In this document: piece by piece, positions 1-7,728 of the stretch
Layout of the letters: every line of letters begins with the position of its first letter
Numbering within the stretch: the stretch's first letter is position 1
Translations under genes and position numbers: made by a program
NCBI GenBank assembly: GCA_964247295.1
Contig: CAXTTV010000042.1
Coordinates: 1-28,524, forward strand
Origin: CAXTTV01 sp964247295
GTDB taxonomy: Bacteria; Chloroflexota; Ktedonobacteria; Ktedonobacterales; Ktedonobacteraceae
DNA: 28,524 bases
Reading direction: 5' to 3'
The notes under the pieces: model-generated
Database searches by the model: none
Told to the model about the DNA's origin: nothing
Seen by the model: the letters and a program-made list of their open reading frames with translations, nothing else

Positions 1-445
1 CCAGAGCTTTGTCCAGCTCGCGCATATCGCGAAGGATACCGATAGCGCCGATCACTTTGCCCTCGGCATCTCTCAGCGCCGAGGCATTTAATGTTGTGGG
101 GATCACCTCATTGGAGGCGCTGCGGGGATTCAGCCGGGCGTTGCGAGTCGCGCCACGTTCGATAACCTCGCGCAGGGCTGCAGTGAATTCACGGGTCTCC
201 TCCGGACTAATAAAACGGGACAGCGACTGCTCTAAAATCTCATCGGTACGGAAGCCCAGAAGTTCATAGACAGCGTCATTAGCTGAGAGGATCTTGCCCT
301 CCAGATCCGAGATAAAGATGGGGTCGGGGGCATTCTTGATGATGATATCGGCATCCAGTGCTCCATGCGAGCGAGTGTGGTTGGCAATCTGTGATGCCGA
401 ATCCTCTGCCACGGTACCGATATGGGTCACAACGGGATCGCTCAT
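1..445 (-). CDS. PAS-domain sensor protein, N-terminal part (cut by window edge)
   Basis: Translating the minus strand from the ATG at 445-443 gives 148 residues with no stop before the window edge. After about 30 N-terminal residues there is a PAS fold: NAPDPIFISDLEGKILSANDA, then a helix (VYELLGF), then the late strands with DAEGKVIGAIGILRDM, the usual end of a PAS/PAC unit. A GGAGG lies 10 bases before the ATG and supports this start. PAS domains bind small ligands or cofactors and feed histidine kinases, diguanylate cyclases or phosphatases. The output domain lies outside the window, so the protein's role is unknown. No signal peptide or membrane segment is seen in this part, suggesting a cytoplasmic sensor. 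Confidence 0.85.
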   Translation of the reverse strand, partial: MSDPVVTHIGTVAEDSASQIANHTRSHGALDADIIIKNAPDPIFISDLEGKILSANDAVYELLGFRTDEILEQSLSRFISPEETREFTAALREVIERGATRNARLNPRSASNEVIPTTLNASALRDAEGKVIGAIGILRDMRELDKAL

Positions 446-684
446 AAAACAAAAACCTCCAGATTAAGAATAGGGGTACTTCTGCCTCAATGAACCTTCT
501 GCCTCCGCCCGTTCCTTAAGGTTCAGCCTGAATGTGCTATCAGTATAACAAAAGTTCTTAGAAAAGGACAAGGGCCAAGAGAATCTAGTATCGAATAACC
601 ACTGAAATTTTAAGGCTATTTACTCAAGAATAGTTTAAATGTTCTAACGATTATTACTTGATGGAATTGTATTCCTGAGGCCCT

Positions 685-715
685 TTGTTGCCACGAACCT
701 GTGGAGTGGCAACAA
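685..715 (-). terminator. Hairpin after cobT
   Basis: A perfect 10-bp inverted repeat (TTGTTGCCAC / GTGGCAACAA) with an 11-base loop lies just past the cobT stop. The T-run is on the plus-strand side (719-725), so on the minus strand it is a stable hairpin without a clear U-tract. It probably ends or stabilises the cobT mRNA. The rest of 446-723 shows nothing else clear. Confidence 0.5.
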
Positions 716-723
716 GGATGTTT

Positions 724-1803
724 TTACTCGGCCTGCTTCTGACTGACTGCTGCCTGCTCAAAGGTCGTCATCTCGCCCTGAATGCGCGTTGCGGCTTCAA
801 GAATCGGCATTGCCAGGGCGGCTCCGCTTCCTTCACCCAAGCGCAATTGTAGGTTGAGCAGGGGCATGATCTCAAGATGCTGTAAAATGGTCTGGTGGCC
901 AGGTTCAACCGAGCTATGGCTCCCTACCAGAAATGCCTTTAGTTCTGGCTTGAGGGCGACCGCGACCAGAGCTGCCGCGCTAGAGATAAAGCCGTCGATC
1001 AGTACCGGGACGCGGCGGGTAGCGGCGGCAATAATCACTCCGACCAGACCAGCGATCTCCAGGCCCCCAACCTTCCTGAGCACATCGAGTGGGTCATTGC
1101 GATCTGGCTTTTTCATAGCAATTGCCTGTTCAATCACCGAGATTTTATGCTGCAACTGCTGATCATTCAGCCCGGTGCCGCGTCCGGTAATCCGCGCGAC
1201 CGGCGTACCAATCAGGACTGCCGTGAGGGCGCTGGAGGACGTGGTATTGCCGATCCCCATCTCGCCCGTCGCGATCAACCGAACGCCCTGTTCAATCAAT
1301 GCATCTCCGATCTCGATCCCGGCCTGAATCGCCCCCAGGGCGTGCGCGCGCGTCATGGCTGGCCCCTTCGCTATATTCGCTGTCCCTGGCGTGATTTTGC
1401 GTGAGATCAGCTCTGGATGGGGTGGGAGGTCGCCGGCGACCCCCATATCAACCACAATTACACGTGCATTCGCCAGTCGTGCCAGCACATTAATCGCTGC
1501 CCCCTGATGCAAAAAGTTCAGGACCATCTGTTGGGTAACCTCAAAGGGAAAAGCGCTGACCCCTTCAGCCGTCACGCCATGATCCGCCGCCATGACCACT
1601 ACGGCCTTCTGCTCAATAGTAGGTAAGGCGGTGCCCTGAATGCCCGCGAGCTGGATCGCCAGATCCTCCAGTCGGCCCAGGCTCCCGGCTGGTTTTGTAA
1701 GTTGCTGTTGATGGGCCCGCGCCTGCTCCATCGCCTGCTGATCCAGTGTTGGAAGACGATATAAGCGTTCAAATAGACGCTGCTCTTGTGATATCTCTGC
1801 CAT
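724..1803 (-). CDS. cobT: Nicotinate-nucleotide--dimethylbenzimidazole phosphoribosyltransferase
   Basis: CobT transfers phosphoribose from nicotinate mononucleotide to 5,6-dimethylbenzimidazole, giving alpha-ribazole phosphate, the lower-ligand precursor of cobalamin. The 359-residue length fits the family (about 350). Visible family motifs are MAADHGVTAEGVSAFP near 71-86, GEMGIGNTTSSSA near 180-192, GSHSSVEPGHQ near 294-304 and RLGEGSGAALA near 321-331. E324 in the last motif matches the catalytic Glu of the Salmonella enzyme. A GAAGGGT lies shortly before the ATG. It diverges from cobC-cobS-cobU, which complete the same nucleotide-loop assembly. No riboswitch is seen in front of it; the 144-base divergent region is the only upstream control region. 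Confidence 0.97.
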   Translation of the reverse strand: MAEISQEQRLFERLYRLPTLDQQAMEQARAHQQQLTKPAGSLGRLEDLAIQLAGIQGTALPTIEQKAVVVMAADHGVTAEGVSAFPFEVTQQMVLNFLHQGAAINVLARLANARVIVVDMGVAGDLPPHPELISRKITPGTANIAKGPAMTRAHALGAIQAGIEIGDALIEQGVRLIATGEMGIGNTTSSSALTAVLIGTPVARITGRGTGLNDQQLQHKISVIEQAIAMKKPDRNDPLDVLRKVGGLEIAGLVGVIIAAATRRVPVLIDGFISSAAALVAVALKPELKAFLVGSHSSVEPGHQTILQHLEIMPLLNLQLRLGEGSGAALAMPILEAATRIQGEMTTFEQAAVSQKQAE

Positions 1804-1879
1804 GTAAAAGTACCCTTCTCACAAATATAGACGCCTCTATCGTATGTCCATCTTCAAGCGATCGTCAAGTTGGACTGTT

Positions 1880-1908
1880 TTGACAGAAGGTGAGCCGAAC
1901 TTTATAAT
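1880..1908 (+). promoter_or_regulatory. Housekeeping-type promoter of cobC-cobS-cobU
   Basis: TTGACA at 1880-1885 and TATAAT at 1903-1908 are both consensus hexamers separated by exactly 17 bases, in the cobT/cobC divergent region. Transcription would begin near 1915, about 33 bases before the cobC ATG. A near-perfect sigma-70 promoter suggests constitutive expression of the salvage operon. Confidence 0.8.
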
Positions 1909-1947
1909 TGAGCCTGCTTTAGGGTGTGAAGATAGAAAGGATCTATC

Positions 1948-2652
1948 ATGCAAGATCTATCCCCGCCTGTAAGAAAGCGCCTCTGGCTGGTACGTCATGG
2001 CGCGACCATTTGGAACCTCCAACACCGTTATACCGGCTGGAGCGATATTCCTCTCAGTGCTATTGGGCGTCAGCAGGCGATCTGGGCTGCTCAACAGCTC
2101 CAGCCAATCCGGATCTCGGTTATTTATAGTAGTACGCTTCTACGGGCCAGTGAGACGGCTGATATCATCGCGCGCCATCAAGCAGATCCGCTCCTGCTCA
2201 AACAACTGGATGCCTGGCGTGAGATTAACTTTGGGGCGTGGGAAGGGCTTACCTATCAGGAGATCGCGGCCAGATTTCCAGGCCAGCTTGCCTTTTTCTC
2301 AGATCCCGAGCGGTTTCCCGCGTTCAATGGTGAATCGTTGCTGGACGTAGTTCGGCGTTTTGAACCAGCGCTGGCAGCGATCATGACCGATCCAGATTGG
2401 ATAGAGGGAGATGCTCTGCTGGTCAGTCATGGGGGGACCCTTCGGGCGCTGCTCTGTCGTTTATTGCGGATGCCGCTGGCCCGGCAGTGGCAGTTGCGGC
2501 TCGATCATGGCTCTTTAAGCGCCATCGATCTTTTATCGGAGCCGGAGGCACGCATACCGATTGGGACGCTGGCCCTGCTGAACCTGGAGGAGTCGATGAG
2601 TACCGTGCGTCAGCTTCCGCAGCAATTTTCAGGAGCCGATTTTCATGGTTAA
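1948..2652 (+). CDS. cobC: Histidine phosphatase, probable alpha-ribazole phosphatase
   Basis: A 234-residue phosphoglycerate-mutase-like phosphatase. The signature LVRHGAT at 14-20 carries the phospho-accepting His17. E92 (WREINFGAWEGLT) and H161 (SHGGTLRALL) supply the rest of the active site. CobC removes the phosphate from alpha-ribazole-5'-phosphate (or adenosylcobalamin-5'-phosphate) in the last steps of cobalamin assembly. The assignment to cobC over a generic histidine phosphatase rests on overlap with cobS and closeness to cobU and cobT. AAAGGA precedes the ATG by seven bases, downstream of a consensus promoter. Its end overlaps cobS by 8 bases, implying translational coupling. Confidence 0.88.
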   Translation: MQDLSPPVRKRLWLVRHGATIWNLQHRYTGWSDIPLSAIGRQQAIWAAQQLQPIRISVIYSSTLLRASETADIIARHQADPLLLKQLDAWREINFGAWEGLTYQEIAARFPGQLAFFSDPERFPAFNGESLLDVVRRFEPALAAIMTDPDWIEGDALLVSHGGTLRALLCRLLRMPLARQWQLRLDHGSLSAIDLLSEPEARIPIGTLALLNLEESMSTVRQLPQQFSGADFHG

Positions 2653-3457
2653 TCCTGGTGACTCTCCTGTTCGACGAAACTGGTTTATTGAGCAGTACAC
2701 CGAGCTATTGGCTGCGACCCGCTTTCTTTCAACGTTGCCATTGCCTGGAAGTGATCAACTATTTCGGACAGACGAGCAGGCACCGCGTCTATTTATTGGC
2801 GGTGGCTATTTCCCGATAGTGGGATTATTGATAGCGCTTCCGCTCTGGGGAGGGATGTGGCTGGCCTCCCTGATCTTTCCTCCTCTGCTGATCGCGGCCC
2901 CCCTAGTAGTCGGCCTGATCCTGCTCACAGGCGGTCTGCATCTGGACGGCCTGATGGATAGCTGCGATGGTCTGTTCAGCGTCAGATCTCGTAAGCGCAT
3001 GCTAGAGATTATGCGTGACAGCCGGGTTGGAGGCTTTGGGGTGTTGGGTGGGATAAGCGTACTGCTTATCAAATTTGCTTTGTTTGCCAGCCTTCCCATC
3101 TCATGTTTGCCGCAAGCCCTGGTGATCTCGCTCCCGGCGTCGCGCTGGGCCATGGTTCTGGCATTGAGAATGTTTCCCGGTGCGCGGCCCGAAGGATTAG
3201 GTATCAGCTTCCGGAAAGCAGTCTCACAGACCCATCTGATCATGGCCGCCCTGGCCTCGATAGTGATTTCCTGGTTTTCCGGCCACATCCTCGGCTTACT
3301 TTGTTGGGGAGGTGTCACGTTGGTTTCACTAGCTATGGGTGTCTGGGTGACCCGCCGGTTGGGAGGATTAACCGGCGATATCTATGGAGCGATCGCCGAG
3401 ATCTCTGAGGTAGGGTCCCTGCTACTCTTTACCGCTCTTTTTAAGTTTTTCTTATAG
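2645..3457 (+). CDS. cobS: Adenosylcobinamide-GDP ribazoletransferase (cobalamin synthase)
   Basis: An integral membrane enzyme that joins adenosylcobinamide-GDP to alpha-ribazole (phosphate), giving cobalamin (phosphate). The 270-residue length is slightly above the family average. The family signatures are present: GGLHLDGLMDSCDG at 96-109, with the acidic residues thought to bind metal, and RDSRVGGFGVLGG at 124-136. Several hydrophobic segments follow, consistent with a polytopic membrane protein. The ATG overlaps the end of cobC, and AGGAG lies eight bases before it. It sits between cobC and cobU, the enzymes acting just before or after it. Confidence 0.95.
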   Translation: MVNPGDSPVRRNWFIEQYTELLAATRFLSTLPLPGSDQLFRTDEQAPRLFIGGGYFPIVGLLIALPLWGGMWLASLIFPPLLIAAPLVVGLILLTGGLHLDGLMDSCDGLFSVRSRKRMLEIMRDSRVGGFGVLGGISVLLIKFALFASLPISCLPQALVISLPASRWAMVLALRMFPGARPEGLGISFRKAVSQTHLIMAALASIVISWFSGHILGLLCWGGVTLVSLAMGVWVTRRLGGLTGDIYGAIAEISEVGSLLLFTALFKFFL

Positions 3458-3479
3458 TCGTTAAAAGGTAGAAAAGATA

Positions 3480-4106
3480 GTGGAGAAACCTGAGTCTGAG
3501 GGATTAGGAGGGCGGCTCTGGCTTGTATTGGGAGGGGCCAGAAGTGGGAAAAGCGCATTTGTGGAGAGACTGGCGCGCGATAGTGGGAAGCGAGTCGCCT
3601 TTATCGCCACTGCCACCGCCGGGGATCAAGAGATGGGTGAGCGGATCGCGCGCCACCGAGGGGAGCGGCCAGCGGATTGGCTTACAATCGAGGAACCATT
3701 GGATCTCGCGGGGGCAGTAAAACAGGCTGGGGAAAGAGCTGAGATCATCATTCTAGATTGTTTAACGCTCTGGCTCTCCAACTGGATGACCGAGCAAGGG
3801 TATTTGAGCGAGATACACGATCCGGGCGCGGCCTTGCCCGAGGGTGGGAGCGCAGCCGAGAAGGCATTGGAGTGGATCGAAGCCTTTTTAGAGGCAGTCA
3901 GAGCACTACCAGATCAGAAAACTATCCTCGTCGTAAGTAACGAAGTTGGGTTGGGACTGGTCCCGATTGATGCTCGCAGCCGTTTCTATCGAGACACCCT
4001 GGGCTGGGTGAACCAGCGTGTTGGGGGAGCCGCCGAAAAAGTTTATCTGCTCGTCGCGGGGCAGGCGATAGACATCAAGCGTTTGTCTGAAGAACCACTG
4101 CTCTAG
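3480..4106 (+). CDS. cobU: Adenosylcobinamide kinase / adenosylcobinamide-phosphate guanylyltransferase
   Basis: A bifunctional enzyme that phosphorylates adenosylcobinamide and then adds GMP, giving the AdoCbi-GDP used by CobS. Over 208 residues it shows a P-loop GGARSGKS at 18-25 and RHRGERP at 58-64, whose His59 corresponds to the nucleotidylated His of the Salmonella enzyme. It also has DCLTLWLSN near 93-101 and NEVGLGLVP further on. The start is GTG at 3480, with a modest AAAGGT upstream, only 22 bases after cobS. It is the last gene of the cobC-cobS-cobU operon. No corrinoid-ring biosynthesis gene is in the window, which fits cobinamide salvage. Confidence 0.95.
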   Translation: MEKPESEGLGGRLWLVLGGARSGKSAFVERLARDSGKRVAFIATATAGDQEMGERIARHRGERPADWLTIEEPLDLAGAVKQAGERAEIIILDCLTLWLSNWMTEQGYLSEIHDPGAALPEGGSAAEKALEWIEAFLEAVRALPDQKTILVVSNEVGLGLVPIDARSRFYRDTLGWVNQRVGGAAEKVYLLVAGQAIDIKRLSEEPLL

Positions 4107-4448
4107 CCTGGTAAAAAAAGCATAATTGTAGATCGTAGGCAAAATATTCGTAGGGGATGTGCTTGCGGCTCCGCTGGAAAAAGGAAAAGAGGTTCCTGTC
4201 AGAGAAGGGAAGTGGAATGAGGTAGATCGGGTCACGTGTGGACCTGTGGGAACGGGGATCACTCCTGTCACAATTGCTATACACGTAGGTGGGTCTCCCT
4301 CTCCTTCTTTTCAATATAGCGACTTCCTTCTTTTTCATCTTTTACAATAAATTTTTAATAAAAAACATAATCCTATAATTTAATCTTATTTACGCGTTTA
4401 CTATGCATAGGTAGTATTATTGGAAAAAAGATATTGGGAGAAATATCT
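4107..4448. other. Intergenic region cobU to FHA gene
   Basis: 342 bases without a convincing gene. The second half (about 4340-4430) is strikingly AT-rich and contains a TATAAT at 4372-4377, but no good -35 element at the proper distance. It marks the switch from the GC-richer cob genes to the AT-richer FHA/TIR pair and probably carries their promoter. The open frames here lack ribosome sites and family resemblance. Confidence 0.4.
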
Positions 4449-6668
4449 ATGCAAAATCCTTCCTCTCATTTCCCATGGATTACCCTCACCTTCGATAGTG
4501 ACCCCTTCAAAGGAAAAACATATCAATCAGCAAATAAATCCTTCATAAAGATTGGTAGCACCAACGCGGACGGCCAGAACAATACATTGATTATCACGCA
4601 TAATTCGATCCAGCCTGAACATGCTTATATTGTGAACGACCGGGGGCGCGTCTATATTCAAATCCATGACGAGCATTGCCGGGTAATGGTAAACAATCGT
4701 CCTGTACTGAAACAACAACAACAAGATCTTCATGATGGAGACCAGCTTACCTTAGGAGAGGTTGTCATCTTTTGTGACCTGAGTGGGAGGCCTACGACAT
4801 CATCTCTCACAGGAATTTGGCAGACAGGTTCACAATCGCGGGTAGCTGCTTCAACAAGGAGTCTTCAGAAACAACAATTCCAGCCAGCGTATAATTCTCC
4901 TGCCAACCAGCCATCCCAGGCGCTAACTGAGGATATCCAGAAGAAACAACAGCAGGTTATATACAACACCGCTCCATCGCACCAGCCTATCGGTAATCCC
5001 AATGCTCATCAATCTGTAGACGAAGTGACACGTTACATGTGTGCGGCTGTGCATACTGATGAGAAATTTCGTGAATATGTCCTGGATGATATTTTTGATA
5101 AGGTGGTCAAAGCGCCTGGCGAAGCATATGGGGTTGATATCGTGCCGGTTGTGCGCTGGGCGAAGGCTGCGCGTACGAGAACATTCATACGCGATGTATT
5201 CTTGTTGCCTGGAACGTTTATTGCCTGCTGGTTGTTTGGTCTGGTCCAAAATCCTCTAAACGCGTTAACTTCCAGCTTTTTTTATTATCTCCCGATAGGT
5301 TTTCAAGAAAAAGTATCACCAATAGTGACTGCAATTTTTCTGAGATTTCCATTTTTCTTCACTTTCTACAGTATATTTATCTTGATTGCTCTAGTTTTTC
5401 TAGCTATAAAAATAGATGGATATAAAGGAAATGTAAATTGGCTGTTACTCGTAGCCTTCCTCCCCGTCGTTATCTACTTTCCTCTTATAGCTGTACCATT
5501 GATCATAGTGATTGTGGAACGATTGTGGTGTTACTTTGGATCGGAAGCGCAACTCTTGACCCGCAAAAAATTCAGGATTGATACGGGCGGAAAATCCCTG
5601 GACACATTGGAGGAGCAATGGTTACGTGATCGTTTTCCACAAAAGGATGGTAATCTTGTAGTTTACAGTGGTTATTCTCCTTTTGCGGGGTCAGGAGTAA
5701 AAGTAGGTGGATGGTCTTTTGTTGTAGATGTATCCAGAGGTAAAGAAGCCTTTGGTTCTCAGCAGCTTATAGCTCCACAGCCCTTTGAGGTCAAAGATCT
5801 TTATACCGAACAGGCAAAATCTCTCGATGCCTTGAAATTAGAAAACCTGGATATAAAAGATAAAATTTACGCAAATGGAAAGGAACTTCGTAGTCAATCT
5901 GAAGGCGTACTGCAAAATTTGTTACCCGATGAATCTGAGGCACCTGTAAACAATGTTGATCAGCGATTTATTGATAATTTTAAGGAGCGCCCGGTAGAGG
6001 ATATTCGGTATTATCAGTGCATACAAGTGAAATCCTGGAGAAATGATCTCATCCTCTCCGTTTTTGTGAGGTTCTATCTTAGTGGGAGGAACGAAGTGGT
6101 TGGTACTGCCAAAAGTCTGTTTGTAGAGGGAAACTATCAGTTACTCACACCTGTTCAGGAGCGATACCGTGAGATAGATCAACTCACAAATAGCTTTAAT
6201 ATACGTAGAGGTTTGTTTGTATGCAAGGGTATAGTTGCCTGGAGAACGTTTGTAATTTTCCTTTTTCCTCTCATCAGGATACTATCGAGCATTCTCAGGT
6301 ATTTTTCTCCAGGTAGAAAGGAGCAGCAGATTAGTAATGAGATCCAGGACAATCCTTCCTTTGATTATGGGGCGATAACAAGCCTGCGTGAAAAAGTTAG
6401 TTCCAACCAATATCAACGCTATTTCCAGCGACTTGATAATGAAATGCATGTTAAGCTTATTGAGTATCAGATTTTTGAGACACTTATTCAGTTCTTACAG
6501 GATCACAATATAGATACTCGTCAATTAAGAGAGCGTCAGGAAACCATTATTAATCAAGGTTTGATGGTAACAGGTGGTAATTTTAATGCCGGAGCCATGA
6601 ACATTGGCTCAAAGTCGACCATCAACATGGGGGAGCAGAGCTCAAATAAATCAAAGGGATCAGAGTAG
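4449..6668 (+). CDS. FHA-domain membrane protein with C-terminal Gly/Asn motif
   Basis: I recognise the N-terminal domain but not the whole protein. Residues about 10-109 form an FHA domain, which binds phosphothreonine peptides; its NSIQPEH at 52-58 matches the family's N/S-x-x-S-x-x-H element. A Gln-rich linker (about 110-190) follows. Hydrophobic segments come near 250-267, 290-320 and 330-357, then a soluble region (about 365-595), and one more hydrophobic stretch near 605-630. The C-terminus (709-726) carries GGNFNAGAMNIGSKSTIN, which closely resembles the N-terminus of the next protein. I chose the ATG at 4449 (739 residues) over an in-frame TTG at 4434 because GGGAG lies eight bases before the ATG. 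AT-richer than the cob genes. Probably one operon with the TIR gene, 36 bases on; inferred role is a membrane-linked sensor or scaffold. Confidence 0.8.
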   Translation: MQNPSSHFPWITLTFDSDPFKGKTYQSANKSFIKIGSTNADGQNNTLIITHNSIQPEHAYIVNDRGRVYIQIHDEHCRVMVNNRPVLKQQQQDLHDGDQLTLGEVVIFCDLSGRPTTSSLTGIWQTGSQSRVAASTRSLQKQQFQPAYNSPANQPSQALTEDIQKKQQQVIYNTAPSHQPIGNPNAHQSVDEVTRYMCAAVHTDEKFREYVLDDIFDKVVKAPGEAYGVDIVPVVRWAKAARTRTFIRDVFLLPGTFIACWLFGLVQNPLNALTSSFFYYLPIGFQEKVSPIVTAIFLRFPFFFTFYSIFILIALVFLAIKIDGYKGNVNWLLLVAFLPVVIYFPLIAVPLIIVIVERLWCYFGSEAQLLTRKKFRIDTGGKSLDTLEEQWLRDRFPQKDGNLVVYSGYSPFAGSGVKVGGWSFVVDVSRGKEAFGSQQLIAPQPFEVKDLYTEQAKSLDALKLENLDIKDKIYANGKELRSQSEGVLQNLLPDESEAPVNNVDQRFIDNFKERPVEDIRYYQCIQVKSWRNDLILSVFVRFYLSGRNEVVGTAKSLFVEGNYQLLTPVQERYREIDQLTNSFNIRRGLFVCKGIVAWRTFVIFLFPLIRILSSILRYFSPGRKEQQISNEIQDNPSFDYGAITSLREKVSSNQYQRYFQRLDNEMHVKLIEYQIFETLIQFLQDHNIDTRQLRERQETIINQGLMVTGGNFNAGAMNIGSKSTINMGEQSSNKSKGSE

Positions 6669-6704
6669 AGCCTTGAGGTAAAGACTTGTGACAGGGAGGG
6701 AACC

Positions 6705-7295
6705 ATGTCAGAGGATGAAAAAGGCACCAATATTTCTGGTGGCACGTTTAATGCGAAAGCTATGAGTATCGGAGATCATAATACTATTCATATATATGGA
6801 TTGAATGAGAACACTGTGCCTGATCCTCATAAGCCATTGGATGCCAACAAGACCAACGGGATTAATCTATTTTATGTGTATGCCTCCGAGGATGAGGCGC
6901 TACGGAAAGGTCTTGAGACTCACCTCGCAATCATGAGGAGAAATGGGTTGATTAAGGAATGGCGTGCCATGAATGTAGAGGCTGGGCGTCCGCATACCTG
7001 GGCTACAGGCTTTTTAGAGCGATCGCAGCTCATTTTGTTGTTAATCAGCCCTGATCTTCTCGCCTCTGATGTTCTGTACGAGGAGCAGGCAATGCGAGCA
7101 TTGAAAATGCAGTACGAGGAACGGGCGCGTGTTGTCCCCATTCTTTTGCGTTCGACAAGCAGTTTAGAGGATACTCCTCTTGGCAAGATTGTGATACTTC
7201 CCAGGAATGGCAAGCCGGTATCCGAATGGCATGACAAAGATAAAGCCTGGGTAGAGATTGTTGGGGAGATTCGTGAGATTATTAAAAGCCTCTAG
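6705..7295 (+). CDS. TIR-domain protein with N-terminal Gly/Asn motif
   Basis: 196 residues. Residues about 52-196 form a TIR domain of the bacterial signalling/defence type. It has a first strand NLFYVYASEDEALRKGL, the helix pair with GLIKEW, the core strand ILLLISPDLLASD at 110-122, then RALK...RVVPILLR and the late WHDKDKAW. Bacterial TIR domains often cleave NAD+ or make cyclic ADP-ribose signals. In my by-eye alignment Q128 falls where the catalytic Glu normally sits, with E126 and E127 just before it, so activity is uncertain. Residues 10-28 (ISGGTFNAKAMSIGDHNTI) mirror the C-terminal motif of the FHA protein upstream. A strong GGGAGGG precedes the ATG. A hairpin follows at 7319-7342. 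Confidence 0.88.
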   Translation: MSEDEKGTNISGGTFNAKAMSIGDHNTIHIYGLNENTVPDPHKPLDANKTNGINLFYVYASEDEALRKGLETHLAIMRRNGLIKEWRAMNVEAGRPHTWATGFLERSQLILLLISPDLLASDVLYEEQAMRALKMQYEERARVVPILLRSTSSLEDTPLGKIVILPRNGKPVSEWHDKDKAWVEIVGEIREIIKSL

Positions 7296-7318
7296 CCTGT
7301 ATTTCGACCATTGCTTAT

Positions 7319-7342
7319 CTGAACGCTAGAAATAGCGTTCAG
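7319..7342 (+). terminator. Hairpin after the TIR gene
   Basis: Perfect 9-bp stem CTGAACGCT / AGCGTTCAG with a six-base loop, 24 bases past the TIR stop and upstream of the riboswitch promoter. Only a short, weak T-run follows, so it is a probable rather than textbook terminator. It separates the FHA-TIR transcript from the btuF leader. Confidence 0.5.
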
Positions 7343-7366
7343 GTGAACTTTCCATAATGTAGAGCA

Positions 7367-7396
7367 TTGACATTTTTGGATTATGATAGCTATACT
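7367..7396 (+). promoter_or_regulatory. Promoter of the riboswitch-btuF transcript
   Basis: TTGACA at 7367-7372 (perfect -35) and TATACT at 7391-7396 (five of six) are separated by 18 bases. Transcription would begin near 7403, just before the first paired strand of the riboswitch. Confidence 0.7.
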
Positions 7397-7415
7397 ACTG
7401 CAGGCTTGTAATTCG

Positions 7416-7584
7416 CATCGGGTGCTCTAATGAGAGAAAAAGGGAAGTTGGTGGAAATCCAACGCAGTCGCGCTACTGTAACTGGTGAGCTGTTCAGATC
7501 CAGGAATTTGCCACTGTTCATTGTATGAATGGGAAGGCTGATTTGAACGGTGCTTGAGCCAGAAGTCAGGAGACCTGCCCGATG
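7416..7584 (+). promoter_or_regulatory. Cobalamin (adenosylcobalamin) riboswitch
   Basis: The conserved B12-box core GTCAGGAGACCTGCC lies at 7565-7579. Upstream are other hallmark blocks of the class: GGGAAGTTGGTGGAAATCC near 7442-7460 and CGCTACTGTAACTGGTGAGC near 7471-7490. CATCGGG (7416-7422) pairs perfectly with CCCGATG (7578-7584), forming the closing helix. This RNA binds coenzyme B12 and represses the downstream gene. No T-run terminator is seen between it and the gene. Instead AACCTCC at 7676-7682 is complementary to GGAGGTT at 7715-7721, which holds the btuF ribosome site, so control of translation initiation is likely. Confidence 0.92.
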
Positions 7585-7675
7585 TTTGTTGCTCTTCATC
7601 CTTCGCGTTAAAGGAGTGGAGCGAACTGGCAGGGCCTGTCCTTTTGTGGTGCCCTCCTGTTCGTCGCTCCTACAA

Positions 7676-7721
7676 AACCTCCTTTTCCGCTTGGGAAGCC
7701 GCATGTTCATATTTGGAGGTT
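7676..7721 (+). promoter_or_regulatory. Probable anti-Shine-Dalgarno hairpin of the riboswitch
   Basis: AACCTCC (7676-7682) and GGAGGTT (7715-7721) are perfectly complementary over seven bases. The second arm is the ribosome-binding site nine bases before the btuF ATG. This fits an expression platform that hides the site when B12 is bound. The pairing is seen in the sequence; the switching is inferred. Confidence 0.55.
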
Positions 7722-7728
7722 CAATCGG

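Noticed and set aside
4075..4338. Minus-strand open frame between cobU and the FHA gene
   Set aside because: It runs into cobU, has no ribosome site and its composition looks like translated intergenic DNA.
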